Of a stretch of 26,178 nt of DNA, positions 10,676 to 19,089 are shown piece after piece. The notes under the pieces were generated by a model. The model saw only the letters and a program-made list of their open reading frames with translations. It was not told where the DNA came from and ran no database searches. The stretch spans positions 1 through 26,178 of the forward strand of contig CAXKVV010001210.1 of NCBI GenBank assembly GCA_964058805.1, in the 5' to 3' direction. Source of the stretch: Schoenoplectus triqueter. Lineage: Eukaryota > Streptophyta > Magnoliopsida > Poales > Cyperaceae. Both the position numbers and the translations under genes were made by a program. Position 1 is the first letter of the stretch. Every line of letters begins with the position of its first letter.

Positions 10676-11010
10676 GGGCATGCTATGCATAGCACAGATA
10701 TGGTCGATCGAACCGTACGAAATGATTTTTATATGAATTTCTATCACTAAATTATATATTTTTTAGACTCTTCCATCCTCCTCCTCCCCTCAGTTTTAAC
10801 CTTCTTATTTATTTATTATTTTTTAAGATAGTTAGAAAATCGGTTCTTTTGAATGACTCACAATAACTAAATTAAATAATTTTCTAATAATCTTAAAAAA
10901 ATAGTAAAAAATTCTAAAAATATATATAATTTGATCTACATCTAGATGTTCATATGAAAATCATTTCATATGATTAGATAGATCATTTACACTTTGACAA
11001 CGAGAAAGTG
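10676..11010. mobile_element. Possible fourth, degenerate foldback MITE
   Basis: Left sequence ACGAAATGATTTTTATATGAA and right sequence (other strand) ATGAAATGATTTTCATATGAA are inverted copies; both are followed by TATATTTTTTAGA-like sequence further in. The ends are poorly conserved and no duplication is visible, so the boundaries are approximate. Confidence 0.4.
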
Positions 11011-11634
11011 ATCCATGTATAAGCAAAAAATTTCTTCCTTATGTAGCCAAAAAAAGAAAAAGAAAATAATCCTTGATATGATGGCCCATTAAAGTAGAGA
11101 CTTTGCTGAAAATTTCTTACCACATCCCAAAAATCTACTTAATTTAGAACGACCCGCAGTAGAAATGAGAAAAAAATGGATATGTAACTATAGAAATTTG
11201 GTTAATTGATAATATTCTCATCATTTTGTATTTATCTATTAAAACTCACTTAACTTATTATTTATCCATAGAATGAATTATCTTCAATAAATCAATATTA
11301 AAATTTAATACAAAGATATATGACCAACTTAACTCTCTCCTTGATTCACTTCTTCTTCGTTATATAAATCTTTTTTTTACTGTTAACTATTAATTGGGAC
11401 TCCTCTATCCCTTTTATATTTGTGACATTATAATTCAATACCATTATAAAAGCATATTGAAAAAATACATATATTAATTTTTCAAAGGGAGTGTTGTCTT
11501 TGATAACAAATAAATAACATTAGAATGACTGTCTGATCAACAATATGAAAAAATAAACACAAAAAAAGGGAGGGCAGATGGAAGGATTGAGAGAGGGATT
11601 GCAGGGTAGAATGGTTTAATTTTGAACTGAGTCT
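11011..11634. other. Noncoding DNA
   Basis: AT-rich with no recognisable gene or transposon end. Confidence 0.5.
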
Positions 11635-12028
11635 GGCTATGGTGCTACGCGTATTTAATGATCAAATTTGCTACGGACTCAAAAATATAGTTAAATCATA
11701 TTCAAATCTTGATTTATGGATCTCAATATATTCTTTATATTAAAAATATGATAGGATATAAAAAAAATCTATATTTCAAATTTTATAAATATTAGTTTTG
11801 GATTTTTAAAAATGACCTAAGAAATATTTATTATTTTATTATTATCATTGAGTCGTCTTAAAAATAAGTAAATACTTCAAATAATTTAAACATAGAAATT
11901 TTTTATATCCTACAAGATTTTGATATGAAGAATTTATTGAGATCCATAAATCAAGATTTAAAGATGATTTAGCTATATTTTTTAGTCCTTAGTAAATTTG
12001 ATCATTAACTATGCGTAGAATCATAGCC
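11635..12028. mobile_element. Foldback MITE 5
   Basis: A 394-bp palindromic element. The left end GGCTATGGTGCTACGCGTA matches GGCTATGATTCTACGCATA on the other strand of the right end; both are followed by TTAATGATCAAATTT and, further in, by AATCTTGATTTATGGATCTC. The right arm shares TATCCTACAAGATTTTGATATGAA with the corresponding arm of MITE 2 (TATCCTATAAGATTTTAACATGAA), so it belongs to the same family. The nearby words TAATTTTGAA and TAATTCTTTTGAA are not an exact duplication. Confidence 0.75.
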
Positions 12029-12556
12029 TAATTCTTTTGAATTTACGATACATGAATCAAAGACAAATAAAAAATCAATCGCTCATGAAAATAGGCTAAA
12101 AGGAATGACAAAAAAATAAATGGAAGGGTAGTTCGGTTGTATAATTTTTATTAAATTTTAATATTAATTTAACGAAGATAATTCCTCATCTAAGTATGGC
12201 CTATAATTGGGATATTGTTTTTCCACACGGTGTATGGCATCACGGTCAAGCATTTTGGCCGCAGATGCATCGCTGGAATTCACAAATGATGACCTAAAAG
12301 TATAGAGATGTAGTTGTAAGCTGTACAATCATATGTGCATATGAAACATAATTGAAGACACGGTTCTCTCTTTGTAGATTTTTTTGCATTGACCAAGACT
12401 GGACTATCTTGGCCCTGAAGGGAGGAAATATGGCTACATCACAGTAAAGAATGCGCAGGACATAAGATTCTTTTCCTATTAACGTCATGGACGAATATGA
12501 CATATATAAATGCTAAACTATCAGTAAATTCATGGGGTAACTTAAGGATAATCCAA
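12029..12556. other. Noncoding DNA
   Basis: No supported gene. The open frame at 12294-12503 (minus strand) has no recognisable domain. Confidence 0.45.
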
Positions 12557-12725
12557 ACTAGAGGTGATAATTGGGCGAGTTGGGTTGGTCCGGCTCAGAT
12601 CTGGTCGGGTCATGTTAATTTGATTCAGTAAGATTGTCGGGTATTGGGGTAATTTAGTATCGGATCATTTCGGGTTTCGGATCATATTAGATCAGGTTGA
12701 GTCAGTTATCGGGTTGTTTACCCTT
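12557..12725. repeat. Fragment of a GGGTCGGGT-type repeat
   Basis: It begins CTAGAGGTGATAATTGGGCG and continues with GGTCCGGCTCAGATCTGG, TCGGGTATTGGGG and CGGATCATTTCGGG words. The start AGAGGTGATAAT resembles the start of the 524-777 element (AGAGATGATAAT), so both may be members of one family. No right terminus was found; it looks truncated. Confidence 0.5.
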
Positions 12726-12829
12726 GAAAAATTTCAAGGATGAATAGATGAATAAATGAAAATAAAATCAATGATTAATAATAAATCATGAGAAGGGAAA
12801 GCAAGGAAGAAGATGGCCCACTGATCAGA

Positions 12830-13315
12830 AGAGGTCGCTGCTTAACCCCGGAATGAATCCATTAGTCCCACAATGGAATGCTGGGCATGAAGTGAAGAGT
12901 ATAAATACCCCACTATTCTCTATCCACTCAGCATGAGTGACAGCCGAGAGGATCGAGGGAGAGAGGAGATCTCTCGGGTGTCACCATGTGATTATATCTT
13001 TTCTGACAAGTGGGACCCACATGGCAGTCCCTTATGAGCAGCTCCAATGACATGGACCTAGCCCATTTTGCTAAGGAAACTAATCAACCCGGAACAGAGG
13101 TTAAACACTAATCCCACAAGGAAATCCTAAATGTGGAGCGAGGATATAAATACCCCACCACCTCCTACTTATTCGAGGTGGCTGACCCTCGGGAGATTTC
13201 AGAGAGAGAAAATCTCCTGATGGGTCAGCCATTTGATTACATTTTCTCTGACAAGTAGGACCCACCTGGCAGTCCCTTGTAGATGAATCTAACAACATAA
13301 ATCTAGCCTATCTGA
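12830..13315 (+). repeat. Diverged tandem duplication (about 245 bp) with TATA boxes and hairpins
   Basis: Two adjacent units (about 12835-13075 and 13080-13315) share, in order: AACCCCGGAA or AACCCGGAAC; TAGTCCCACAA or TAATCCCACAA; TATAAATACCCCAC; a long inverted repeat; TTCTGACAAGTGGGACCCAC or CTCTGACAAGTAGGACCCAC; GGCAGTCCCTT. The TATAAATACCCCAC word is a good TATA box in each copy (12900 and 13145). Each copy has a strong hairpin at the same place with unrelated stem sequence: 12937-12984 and 13179-13231. No coding capacity. It looks like promoter-type repeat DNA of a retroelement, but I cannot prove membership. Confidence 0.7.
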
Positions 13316-13339
13316 TGAGTCACCCATATGACCATTTTT

Positions 13340-13368
13340 CACTGACAGGTGGACCCCACACCTCAGTG
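13340..13368. other. Stem-loop in GGTGGACCCCACACC region
   Basis: CACTG (13340-13344) pairs with CAGTG (13364-13368), and AGGTG (13347-13351) with CACCT (13359-13363). A 2-nt bulge AC lies on the 5' side and the loop is GACCCCA. The plan of 5 bp, bulge, 5 bp resembles the hairpins at 19.1-19.7 kb. Confidence 0.6.
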
Positions 13369-13530
13369 ACCTATTATAGGAGTTAGAGTTAAACCCTAAA
13401 AATCTGCCCTTGGAGCTAACCCTAGAAAGGAGCTGAAGCAGTATAATCCCTATGCTACATGAAATGATGTCAATGCCAAGCTAGTATTCTGATACAACTA
13501 GTCATGAGAAATTCCAAATGTGATTTTGCT

Positions 13531-13755
13531 TTCAAGGCTGACCTGGTGCCAAAGCTGTGAGCAACCACCTAAGCATGCTTTGATTTGTGTCAATTACTGA
13601 TAAGTAGTCAGTTCTTTGACCAAGTCACCCTCATGTTAAGGGATTGAAAGTCAATTTCACAAGACTGATCAGGTGCCAAAGCTGGGAGCAACCATCTGAT
13701 CAAGTCTAGATTTGTATCAACTGTTGACATGTAATCAACTGTTGATCAGATCAAG
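13531..13755. repeat. 127-bp tandem duplication with covarying hairpin
   Basis: GGTGCCAAAGCT followed by GAGCAACCA occurs at about 13545 and again at 13672, with related sequence for about 100 bp after each. At the same place downstream each copy has a two-part stem-loop: GTCAA..ACTGA..TCAGT..TTGAC (13589-13620) and ATCAA..GTTGA..TCAAC..TTGAT (13716-13746). The second copy also has a 10-bp stem TGATCAGGTG/CATCTGATCA (13666-13702). Confidence 0.7.
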
Positions 13756-14169
13756 CCCTAATGAATATCAATATAAGTCTAATTGGTATTTAGTTAGGGT
13801 GGTTTCTGCAAGAGAGAGATAATTGGCAGAGACACGGAGCTACAATTGAAATCGGGGATTAATTCAGAAGGAATAATAGGGTTTTATGGACAAAAGAATT
13901 TTTAATTCAGAGAAGGAAGGGTAAAAATGAAATTAAAAATTACAGGGATGATCATCATGATTTTAGGGATTTTTGGTGAAAATTTCATGATTTTTGGATA
14001 AGTAGAGCTATCAGAATAAATTCAGGGAAGATAAACAGATTAAAAAATAGAAGATCAAAGGCTAAGATTCAATCAAGGGTTTATCTGGGTGCAACTTGGG
14101 GATAGAGACACATCTGGGTGCAAACTGGGGATCCTAAACACGCATACACATAATCAGAGAAGAGAGAGG
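13756..14169. other. Noncoding DNA
   Basis: No supported gene. One 7+4 bp hairpin ATCATGA-TTTT / AAAA-TT-TCATGAT lies at 13954-13991. Otherwise unremarkable, purine-rich on the + strand. Confidence 0.45.
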
Positions 14170-14475
14170 GTGTGACACGTGTCAGCATCTCATTGGGCCA
14201 CCTCATGCCACGTGTCAGCACCCCATTGGTCCACCTCAGCCGTGTGGGCCCCACCACCATACTGACCTGACATGTGGGCCCCACCAACATGCCACGTGGC
14301 AAGACCTGACAGGCCCATCTCACCCTTCCATGTGCCACATGGCAACACCACAGCAATACACCTCACCCTCATAGTGCCACATGACAACACCATAGCATCA
14401 CACCTCAACACTCCAGTGCCATATGGCAGCTGACCATTGGTGCCACATCACAGAGGGTTAAGCCACATGGCACTA
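14170..14475. repeat. Cluster of GCCACGTGGCA-like palindromes
   Basis: The word GCCAC(G/A)TG(G/T)CA recurs at about 14176 (GACACGTGTCA), 14207, 14290, 14332, 14381, 14418 (GCCATATGGCA), 14441 and 14463, separated by CA-rich spacers of about 20-80 bp. Some copies hold CACGTG, the plant G-box core bound by bZIP and bHLH factors, and others the decayed CACATG. GTGGGCCCCACCA also repeats (14241 and 14275). The two minus-strand open frames here come from this repetitive GC-rich sequence and have no domain. Confidence 0.6.
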
Positions 14476-15630
14476 CACTACAGAGCCACCTCAGCATGCT
14501 TAACACTAATGCAGATGATTAATGGATTGATTAAACAAGTGGACCTATCAGAGTGTGCCAAGTCAGATTAATTAGATTTAAGCAGGGAGTTAATCAATCC
14601 ACAGCTGGACTAATGGGCCGAGATTCATATACTTACATGTGGGGCCCATTTGTCAGGTTTATGAATGTATAGCTCACACAGGCAATCATGCACCAAGCTT
14701 ATGCACAGATCTAAACAGAGATTTAAATCAAAAGGAAGAAACGATGTGCACCTGGCCCATTCATATTGCGCCTCTGACTGTGGGTCCCACCTAGCTGTGG
14801 ACTTTGTGCGCCAGGCGCACCTCCTTCCCTCTCTTCTCCTTCTCCCCTCCCTCTCTTTCTTCTTCTTCTCGCCGAGGCCGATGGCGCCATTGGTGTCAAT
14901 CGAGTTCTCTGAAGCTTGAAACTTCAATCCTTTATAGCTAAAGATAGCCTGTACATAGGAGAGAAAGGGTGAGCGCTCGAAATTAAAAGAAAACAATTGA
15001 ATAGAGCAGTGAGAGAGGATGATCACCTCGGGCGATTAATGAAGAACTTTGATCTGTGGGTCTAAGCTTAAAATTGATGATACAAGCAAACTTTAATCAC
15101 CTAGGCGATGCTGTAAATGAAAGAAAAAGCAACAATTAAACGTTGAATAAGAGCAATTGAGATAAGATGACAAGGTCGGGTAAATTGAGGAAAGTTAGAA
15201 TCTTGTGCTATAAACTCGAATTGGCAGTGTTTATGGCTTCTATGCACTCACACGATGATGTTGAAATGGTGAAGTTTGACAATTGAATGGAGGAGCTATG
15301 GTAATGGCTAAAGTGTGAGCTCGGGTGAGTGAGTTAGAACTTGAAGAGATAAACTACAATGGCAGAGACTAAGGAGACACCTTGGAGGCCTTTAAATGAG
15401 TATATATAGTATACCAAGGGTGCTAGAAGGTTCTGTGAGCGATTTAGAATGGAGATAACTGAATCAAGTCAAAGGTCAAAGATCTAAACTTTGGATTCTT
15501 TAAAAAGGGCCCACATCGCAACAGAAGGGATAACAGAATTGGAGAACCATGTTCATGAGCCAAGCTAACTCAATTGATGGTGTTTAGATGGTGTATGGCT
15601 CTAATTCCTTTGGTGCACCATTTCAATTGC
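14476..15630. other. Noncoding DNA, promoter-like
   Basis: No supported gene. Overlapping open frames on both strands at 14625-15026 are short and lack domains; part of their length is a CT-rich tract (14820-14870). A TATA-like run GTATATATAGTATACC at 15398-15413 lies inside an imperfect hairpin, CACCTTGG (15379-15386) with CCAAGGGTG. Confidence 0.45.
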
Positions 15631-15631
15631 C

Positions 15632-15640
15632 TATATAAAC
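15632..15640 (+). promoter_or_regulatory. Candidate TATA box
   Basis: CTATATAAACC at about 15630-15640 is followed by a purine-rich stretch that looks like a transcript leader (AGAGAAAAAAAAAGGAGAG). It lies 115 bp upstream of the first of three 35-nt hairpin repeats. A donor-like AAG|GTATGTAAT follows at about 15887. Whether it drives a transcript is unknown. Confidence 0.4.
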
Positions 15641-15752
15641 CGATTACACACAGAGAAAAAAAAAGGAGAGAAGAGAGTATAAGCATACCCATTCAAAAGC
15701 CAACAGTGAGAAATAGAGAGGAAGAGAGCAAGAACAGGAAGAAGAAGTGGTG

Positions 15753-16237
15753 AAATCGATTGATCTCGGTTATAAACTTGAGAACTCGATTTAATTCCTC
15801 TGAATTTTCCAAGAAAAGAGTTCTGTCATTCTTGAATCAAAGCCAATTAAGAGTCTAGAAGTCTGATTTGTGGCAATTTGAAGGAAAAGGTATGTAATTC
15901 AAACTTCTATTGGAATAACAGTATAGTCGTCAGTGAATTTTCTATCTTTTCTTTTGATTTTCACCTTTCCACTCTTTTCTTTGTGAATTGCTTGATTTAA
16001 TTCTTATATTTGCTTCGTTTCTTGAGTGAATTTTGATCACAGAGGTTGTAATTGAACTGGTTAAATCGATTGATCTCGGTTAAAACCTGAGAACTCGATA
16101 CCAGTAGAAATTCTTGCTTTGATTCTTTGTTTGAACGTCAAATTCATCTCAGTCTGTGTTTGTATCTTATGTATTCAAGGTCGTAGTGTTGTTCAAAGTC
16201 GATTGATCTCAGTTTTAACTTGAGAACTCGACGGAAT
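15753..16237 (+). repeat. Three dispersed copies of a 35-nt covarying stem-loop
   Basis: Copies at 15755-15790, 16065-16099 and 16198-16232 have the form RTCGA-TTGA-TCTC-RGTT-loop-AAYT-GAGA-AC-TCGAY. Copies 1 and 2 have ATCGA/TCGAT and copy 3 has GTCGA/TCGAC. The inner stem is GGTT/AACC in copy 2, AGTT/AACT in copy 3 and GGTT with a G-T wobble in copy 1. Pairing extends outward in copy 1 (AAATCGA/TCGATTT), copy 2 (ACTGGT 16056-16061 with ACCAGT 16100-16105) and copy 3 (GTTC with GAAT). Function unknown. Confidence 0.75.
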
Positions 16238-17200
16238 TAATGATCTTCAACGTGTTATCGCGTCGTACCAGTTAAATCCAGTTCCAGACTTGAGATTAGG
16301 GAAAATTGCATGCATGATTGGATATAGCTCAGTTATAATTGTCATTATGAAGTCTATTAAGTGCATAAGTCGCATTGAAAGTGGATGAGTAGTCGGAATT
16401 TTGAGTGAAAGATGATCGGTATTGGGCGATGCTGCACTGTGTCAATTTCATTAGATCATAATGTAATTATCGTCCAAATTAGGTATGTAATCTCAACTTA
16501 ATTCCTATAGACACGTTAAACGATGCATTATCAATTCTGAATTGTCAGGAAACATCGTTAAAATTGGTTATAAATCATGTCTATACCTTCGGTACCGAAC
16601 TGCACCACTGCACTCCGAATAATATTTGTCAGTGTGATTCATTGGGTCAATTTAAGCTGCAATAATCATGTTAATTCATACCGGCATACGTAAACGATGC
16701 AAATAGGGCATTTAATTGTACAAAATATTGATCAATTCCGTTGAATTTCTAAGAATTGAGATTCGGTACCGATTAGTACCAAATCGACCCATCTAGCATT
16801 GGTATACCATGTGATTCACCGCACAGATCATTAATCGGACGCCGTAGAATAACTCCTCATGGCAAGACGACTCTAAGGCAGTTGCCTGATCGGAGGGAGA
16901 TGGTCGCAGTCGCCGGCGCTGCCAATGGCACGAATCTTGGAGCTCATGTTGACTGGAGAGTCAGAGAATCGCGGCAGCACGGATATTGATGCGCGTGTGT
17001 GAATCTTGAAGAGATCGAGCGTTTGAAATAAAAGCACTGTTTTAAATAAAGATACAAAATGAATCTGGGCCTTACATCTCGTAGGGTTTAATCTTGAAGC
17101 GAATCTGGCGGCCCAAATAAGAACAGAGTTGAATAAAAGATAGGCGCCAATCTTGGTGCAGATCCAAAGGCCCATATTAAACCCATTAGTTAAATAATAA
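16238..17200. other. Noncoding DNA with palindromes
   Basis: Contains TTCGGTACCGAA (about 16588), a stem-loop GATT-c-GGTAC-CGATTA-GTACC-a-AATC (16760-16785) and GGTATACC (about 16800). The minus-strand open frame at 16873-17175 has no recognisable domain; I do not call it a gene. Confidence 0.4.
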
Positions 17201-17840
17201 CAGAATATTAATGATATAGAGTAAATAAATCATTTGGAAATGCTCCTGAACTCAGAATTAACTCAAATTTGTTTCTAAAATTTCCTTATTTTTCATACTA
17301 TTTTTCTATATGATAATATTCCAGTTTTAAAAATATAATCATGTTAAAACAATTTAAAAGCAAAAGACATTACATATATTGATGTATTTGACTTAGCTTT
17401 GACTTGTCATTTTACATACTATAAAAATTCAAATAAAATCATGAATAATAACTAGATATATTTTTCTGATTTTTCAAGTGATTTTTCATGAAATAATAAT
17501 GACAATAGTAATATGCAATAATAAATAATGATATTAGCTCTATTCTTTGATAAATAAAAAATATAATAAATAATAATAGAGATTATGTTGATATTTTCTG
17601 TAAAAAAAATATATAATAATAAAAATATAATAAAAATAAATAGCACAAAACATACAAAAATATATACAACCATGGTAATAAATAGTAAATGTATTTTCTT
17701 CTATAATAAAGAATGATAATATAGTTTTATAATAAAATGAATTGCATTTCTTTTGTTACAAATATAAAATAAAAATATTTTGATGGATAAAAATGCATAA
17801 AAAATAATAATAATAATAGTAGCAATAAAGAATATAATGA
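17201..17840. other. Very AT-rich DNA
   Basis: AATAATA-type low-complexity sequence with no gene. The open frame at 17452-17673 encodes an I/Y/F-rich low-complexity peptide and is rejected. Confidence 0.55.
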
Positions 17841-17849
17841 ACTCCATCC

Positions 17850-18385
17850 CTTATGGCTATTTTCAAATAATGATGATAATAATAAAAATCTTATATTTTT
17901 CCATAGATGATAAATAGAAATAATAAAAAAATATAATGAAAAGTATAATAAATAGGATAGAATATTAATAATGATTTCTTTTAGCTATTATAGATTTAAA
18001 AAAAAATAAAAATAAAAAAAATAATATAGCTAACCATCTTTTGATTTTGTAAATAGTTTTTTTTTTACATAATAAATAATGTCTCAATATAATGAGATAT
18101 AATAATGAAATTCTATTACTTTGGCTATTATAAATATTTTAAAAAATACAAATAAAAAAATCATAGCCATTTTATTTTCTATTATTTTTGTAAGTGATTT
18201 TCTACAAAATAAATAGAGTTTAGAAATAATAAGAATAAAATTCTACTATTTTAGCTATTATAAAAATCCCAAAAATATAAATAAAATTCTAGTTAATAGC
18301 TAACCCATTTTCTATTATTTTTATAAATAATTTTCTACATAGATAAATAGAGTTTAAAAATAAAAAAAAAAATAATAATAATAAT
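17850..18385. repeat. AT-rich tandem repeat, 130-140 bp period, with hairpins
   Basis: Units start with (T)TRGCTATTATA at 17981, 18121 and 18251, and a diverged one at 17855. In each unit the start word pairs with its complement 35-45 nt later: TTAGCTAT/ATAGCTAA, TGGCTAT/ATAGCCA and TTAGCTATT/AATAGCTAA, with TATGG/CCATA in the diverged unit. The words TTTCTATTATTTTT and AAATAGAGTTTA also recur. It ends in (AAT)n at about 18372-18390. Confidence 0.65.
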
Positions 18386-18457
18386 AAATAAATGCATCTT
18401 TATAATAGAGATAATGATGGAAAATATTATGTAATAAGCTTTTTACATTTTGAAGAT

Positions 18458-19042
18458 GAATAAATATGCTCACACAAGGGATGTGAAGCAACATGAGGAT
18501 GTTTGCACACATGATATAACATTTAGAACGATTAGTCAGGACAAGAACATCTTGACGAATGATAAACAAGATTGCAACGGCAACATGAGAAGATAAGTCG
18601 AGAAAAGAACATCTTGACGTAGAATGACTAAGGCTTCGATAGCAACATGAGGAAATATGTCGAGACAAGAACATCTTGACGCTTGATGAAGAATAACCAG
18701 AGTTGCGACATTAACATGGAGATACATGTCGACTTTGAAGAAGAAGAACATTACGATGTCCTAGAGAGGCGACATCTTAATGACTCACTACCATGAGCAA
18801 GTAACTCATGACTAAATACGCTCACACAAGGGGTGTAGGGCAACATAGTAATTTTGCACAAGTAATGCAACATATAGAATGATTAGTCAGGACAAGAACA
18901 TCTTGACGCTCCCTGAAGAATGACCAAGGCTGCGACATCAACATGAAGAGATATGTCGACTCCAAGAGATATGAACATTACGATGTCCGAGAGAAGTGAC
19001 ATCCTAATGACTCAGTGTCATGAACAAGTAATTCATGACCAT
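18458..19042. repeat. Nested tandem repeats with conserved hairpins
   Basis: Unit A (about 18458-18809) and unit B (about 18810-19042) are direct copies. Each starts TAAATAYGCTCACACAAGGG and contains GATTAGTCAGGACAAGAACA and TCTTGACG. Unit A also holds three 62-bp subrepeats, with AAGAACATCTTGACG at 18544, 18606 and 18668. Hairpins conserved in both units: CATTA-c-GATGTC/GACATC-n-TAATG (18749-18782 and 18976-19009), CGACAT/ATGTCG (about 18705-18731 and 18933-18958), and CATGAG-CAAGTAA-CTCATG (18792-18810) against GTCATGAA-CAAGTAA-TTCATGAC (19017-19039). Probably part of the retrotransposon's 5' LTR. Confidence 0.72.
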
Positions 19043-19060
19043 TTGAGCTAGTAAGACTGG

Positions 19061-19078
19061 ACTCATTCGTCGATGAGT
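19061..19078. other. Perfect 6-bp stem-loop preceding the hairpin array
   Basis: ACTCAT (19061-19066), loop TCGTCG, ATGAGT (19073-19078). A second small hairpin, CTCAT/ATGAG with an 11-nt loop, follows at 19090-19110. Confidence 0.6.
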
Positions 19079-19089
19079 TTATCTTCTGG

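Noticed and set aside
10520..10747. Minus-strand open frame rich in HT repeats
   Set aside because: Translation of a GT microsatellite and MITE 3 sequence.
14625..15026. Overlapping open frames on both strands (133 and 84 codons)
   Set aside because: No recognisable domain, overlap on opposite strands, and a CT-rich tract inflates the open length.
16320..16341. tRNA-like start GGATATAGCTCAGTT
   Set aside because: Resembles a tRNA D-arm (A box) but no anticodon arm, T arm or acceptor partner follows.
16873..17175. Minus-strand open frame of 100 codons
   Set aside because: No recognisable domain, no clear promoter or splice context, and it lies in repeat-rich DNA.
18540..18910. Regular 62-bp repeats as a possible CRISPR array
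   Set aside because: The repeats are diverged, spacers are not unique, and the context is a plant genome; they are tandem repeats in a probable LTR.
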